Assembly: GCA_022843885.1 (NCBI GenBank)
Contig: JALHMU010000025.1
Coordinates: 1-12,310 of the forward strand
DNA length: 12,310 nt
Direction: 5' to 3'
Source: Candidatus Peribacteraceae bacterium
GTDB taxonomy: Bacteria; Patescibacteriota; Gracilibacteria; Peribacterales; Peribacteraceae
Part shown: one piece after another, positions 11,805-12,310 of the stretch
Numbering within the stretch: position 1 is the stretch's first letter
How the letters are laid out: every line of letters begins with the position of its first letter
Translations under genes and position numbers: made by a program
The notes under the pieces: generated by a model
The model's database searches: none
The model's input: the letters and a program-made list of their open reading frames with translations, nothing else
Told to the model about the DNA's origin: nothing

Positions 11805-12310
11805 ATGCGCAAATATTTGACGATCACGGCTGTTTCTGTGGCTCTGCTGCTCTCTGCATGCAGCAAGCCGGTCGATCTGAAGTACGACATTACTTTTTTG
11901 CGCATACCACGCAGTGACAGTATGCAAACACAGCTGGTCACCGCGATGCAGGATGTCATCAAAGGTAAACTTGATGCCGCCGAGGTGAAGAACGCCAGCG
12001 TCGCAACGATTCCGGATGGAAGCGGCGGCTACGTCAGCATCAAAAACATTCGTGAAGACCAGGCAGAGTACGCTCAGGCACTCCTCACGATGGATTTCTC
12101 ATTCGATGTACGCGTACGAAAATTGGAACCTGTCGGTGACGATCCAAATGCCCTCGAAAACTGGGAGAAAACGGCATTCGTCACGGAAGACTTGGAATGG
12201 ATTAATGTCGTCCAGGATTCAGAAAGCGGCCAAGCCGGCGTGGAATTGATTCTCACTCCAAGCGGACGTGAAAAATTATCAAAAATCTTTACGGATCATC
12301 CTCAGCAAGA
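11805..12310 (+). CDS. Lipoprotein with a SecD periplasmic-domain-like region (cut by window edge)
   Basis: The frame is open from the ATG at 11805 to the right edge, giving 168 residues with no stop. The N-terminus MRKYLTITAVSVALLLSACS is a lipoprotein signal with lipobox LSAC and acylated Cys19. The mature part has a segment at about 34-105 with an amphipathic helix (DSMQTQLVTAMQDVIKGKLD) followed by strands. TEDLEWINVVQDSESGQAGV (about 129-148) continues into ELILTPSGREKLSKIFTD. This last pattern ('L..a.v..d..sG.a.V.l.ltp.G..kl..iT..') resembles the first periplasmic domain of SecD, which assists late protein translocation, but here on a lipid anchor instead of membrane helices. A role in export or folding at the outer membrane face is inference. 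The C-terminal part lies outside the window. Confidence 0.72.
   Translation, partial: MRKYLTITAVSVALLLSACSKPVDLKYDITFLRIPRSDSMQTQLVTAMQDVIKGKLDAAEVKNASVATIPDGSGGYVSIKNIREDQAEYAQALLTMDFSFDVRVRKLEPVGDDPNALENWEKTAFVTEDLEWINVVQDSESGQAGVELILTPSGREKLSKIFTDHPQQ

Overview
The window looks like a piece of a streamlined bacterial chromosome of roughly 50% GC with the standard bacterial code: TGA ends the gene at 10750-11712, which argues against the lineages that read TGA as glycine. The many short secreted or membrane-anchored orphans, a long serine-run linker, the scarcity of Shine-Dalgarno motifs and the -10 boxes lying only 6-10 bases ahead of start codons suggest a Patescibacteria/CPR organism, perhaps Peregrinibacteria/Peribacteria-like. 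This assignment is an inference and rests on no marker gene. A canonical PEP-CTERM protein near the left end is unexpected for that group. No rRNA, tRNA, CRISPR array, insertion sequence or phage gene was seen, and no gene-free stretch exceeds 300 bases.

Layout. Positions 1-110 (minus) hold the N-terminal part of a methylated-DNA-protein cysteine methyltransferase that runs off the left edge. At 300-1037 (plus) is the PEP-CTERM secreted protein, closed by a terminator. A minus-strand cluster at 2117-1105 encodes a membrane-anchored Ig-like protein, a tiny Kazal-like secreted protein and a small charged protein. Divergent from it is a basic single-pass membrane protein (2223-2600).

Next is a tight plus-strand run: DrrA-like ABC ATPase, ABC-2 permease, Maf nucleotide pyrophosphatase and undecaprenyl-diphosphatase UppP (2657-5578, gaps of 1, 10 and 10 bases). 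Together they couple export with housekeeping and cell-wall lipid-carrier recycling. A Ser-linker/Cys-rich surface protein (5649-6209) and an unknown Cys-rich protein (6400-7035) each end in a strong hairpin terminator. On the minus strand, rlmD and rlmH abut exactly (8996-7086) and form a 23S rRNA modification pair.

The right part is plus-strand. It holds an exported HExxH zinc-metallopeptidase-like protein (9029-9907), a glycosylphosphotransferase-like membrane protein that lacks its catalytic domain (9953-10750), a sugar-nucleotide nucleotidyltransferase overlapping it by one base (10750-11712), and a lipoprotein with a SecD-like domain running off the right edge (11805-12310).

The most notable cross-cutting signal is a recurring TAnnnT box directly ahead of ATGs, in several cases with a well-spaced -35. 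It suggests widespread leaderless or near-leaderless transcription. Two of these promoters are also overlapped by inverted repeats.
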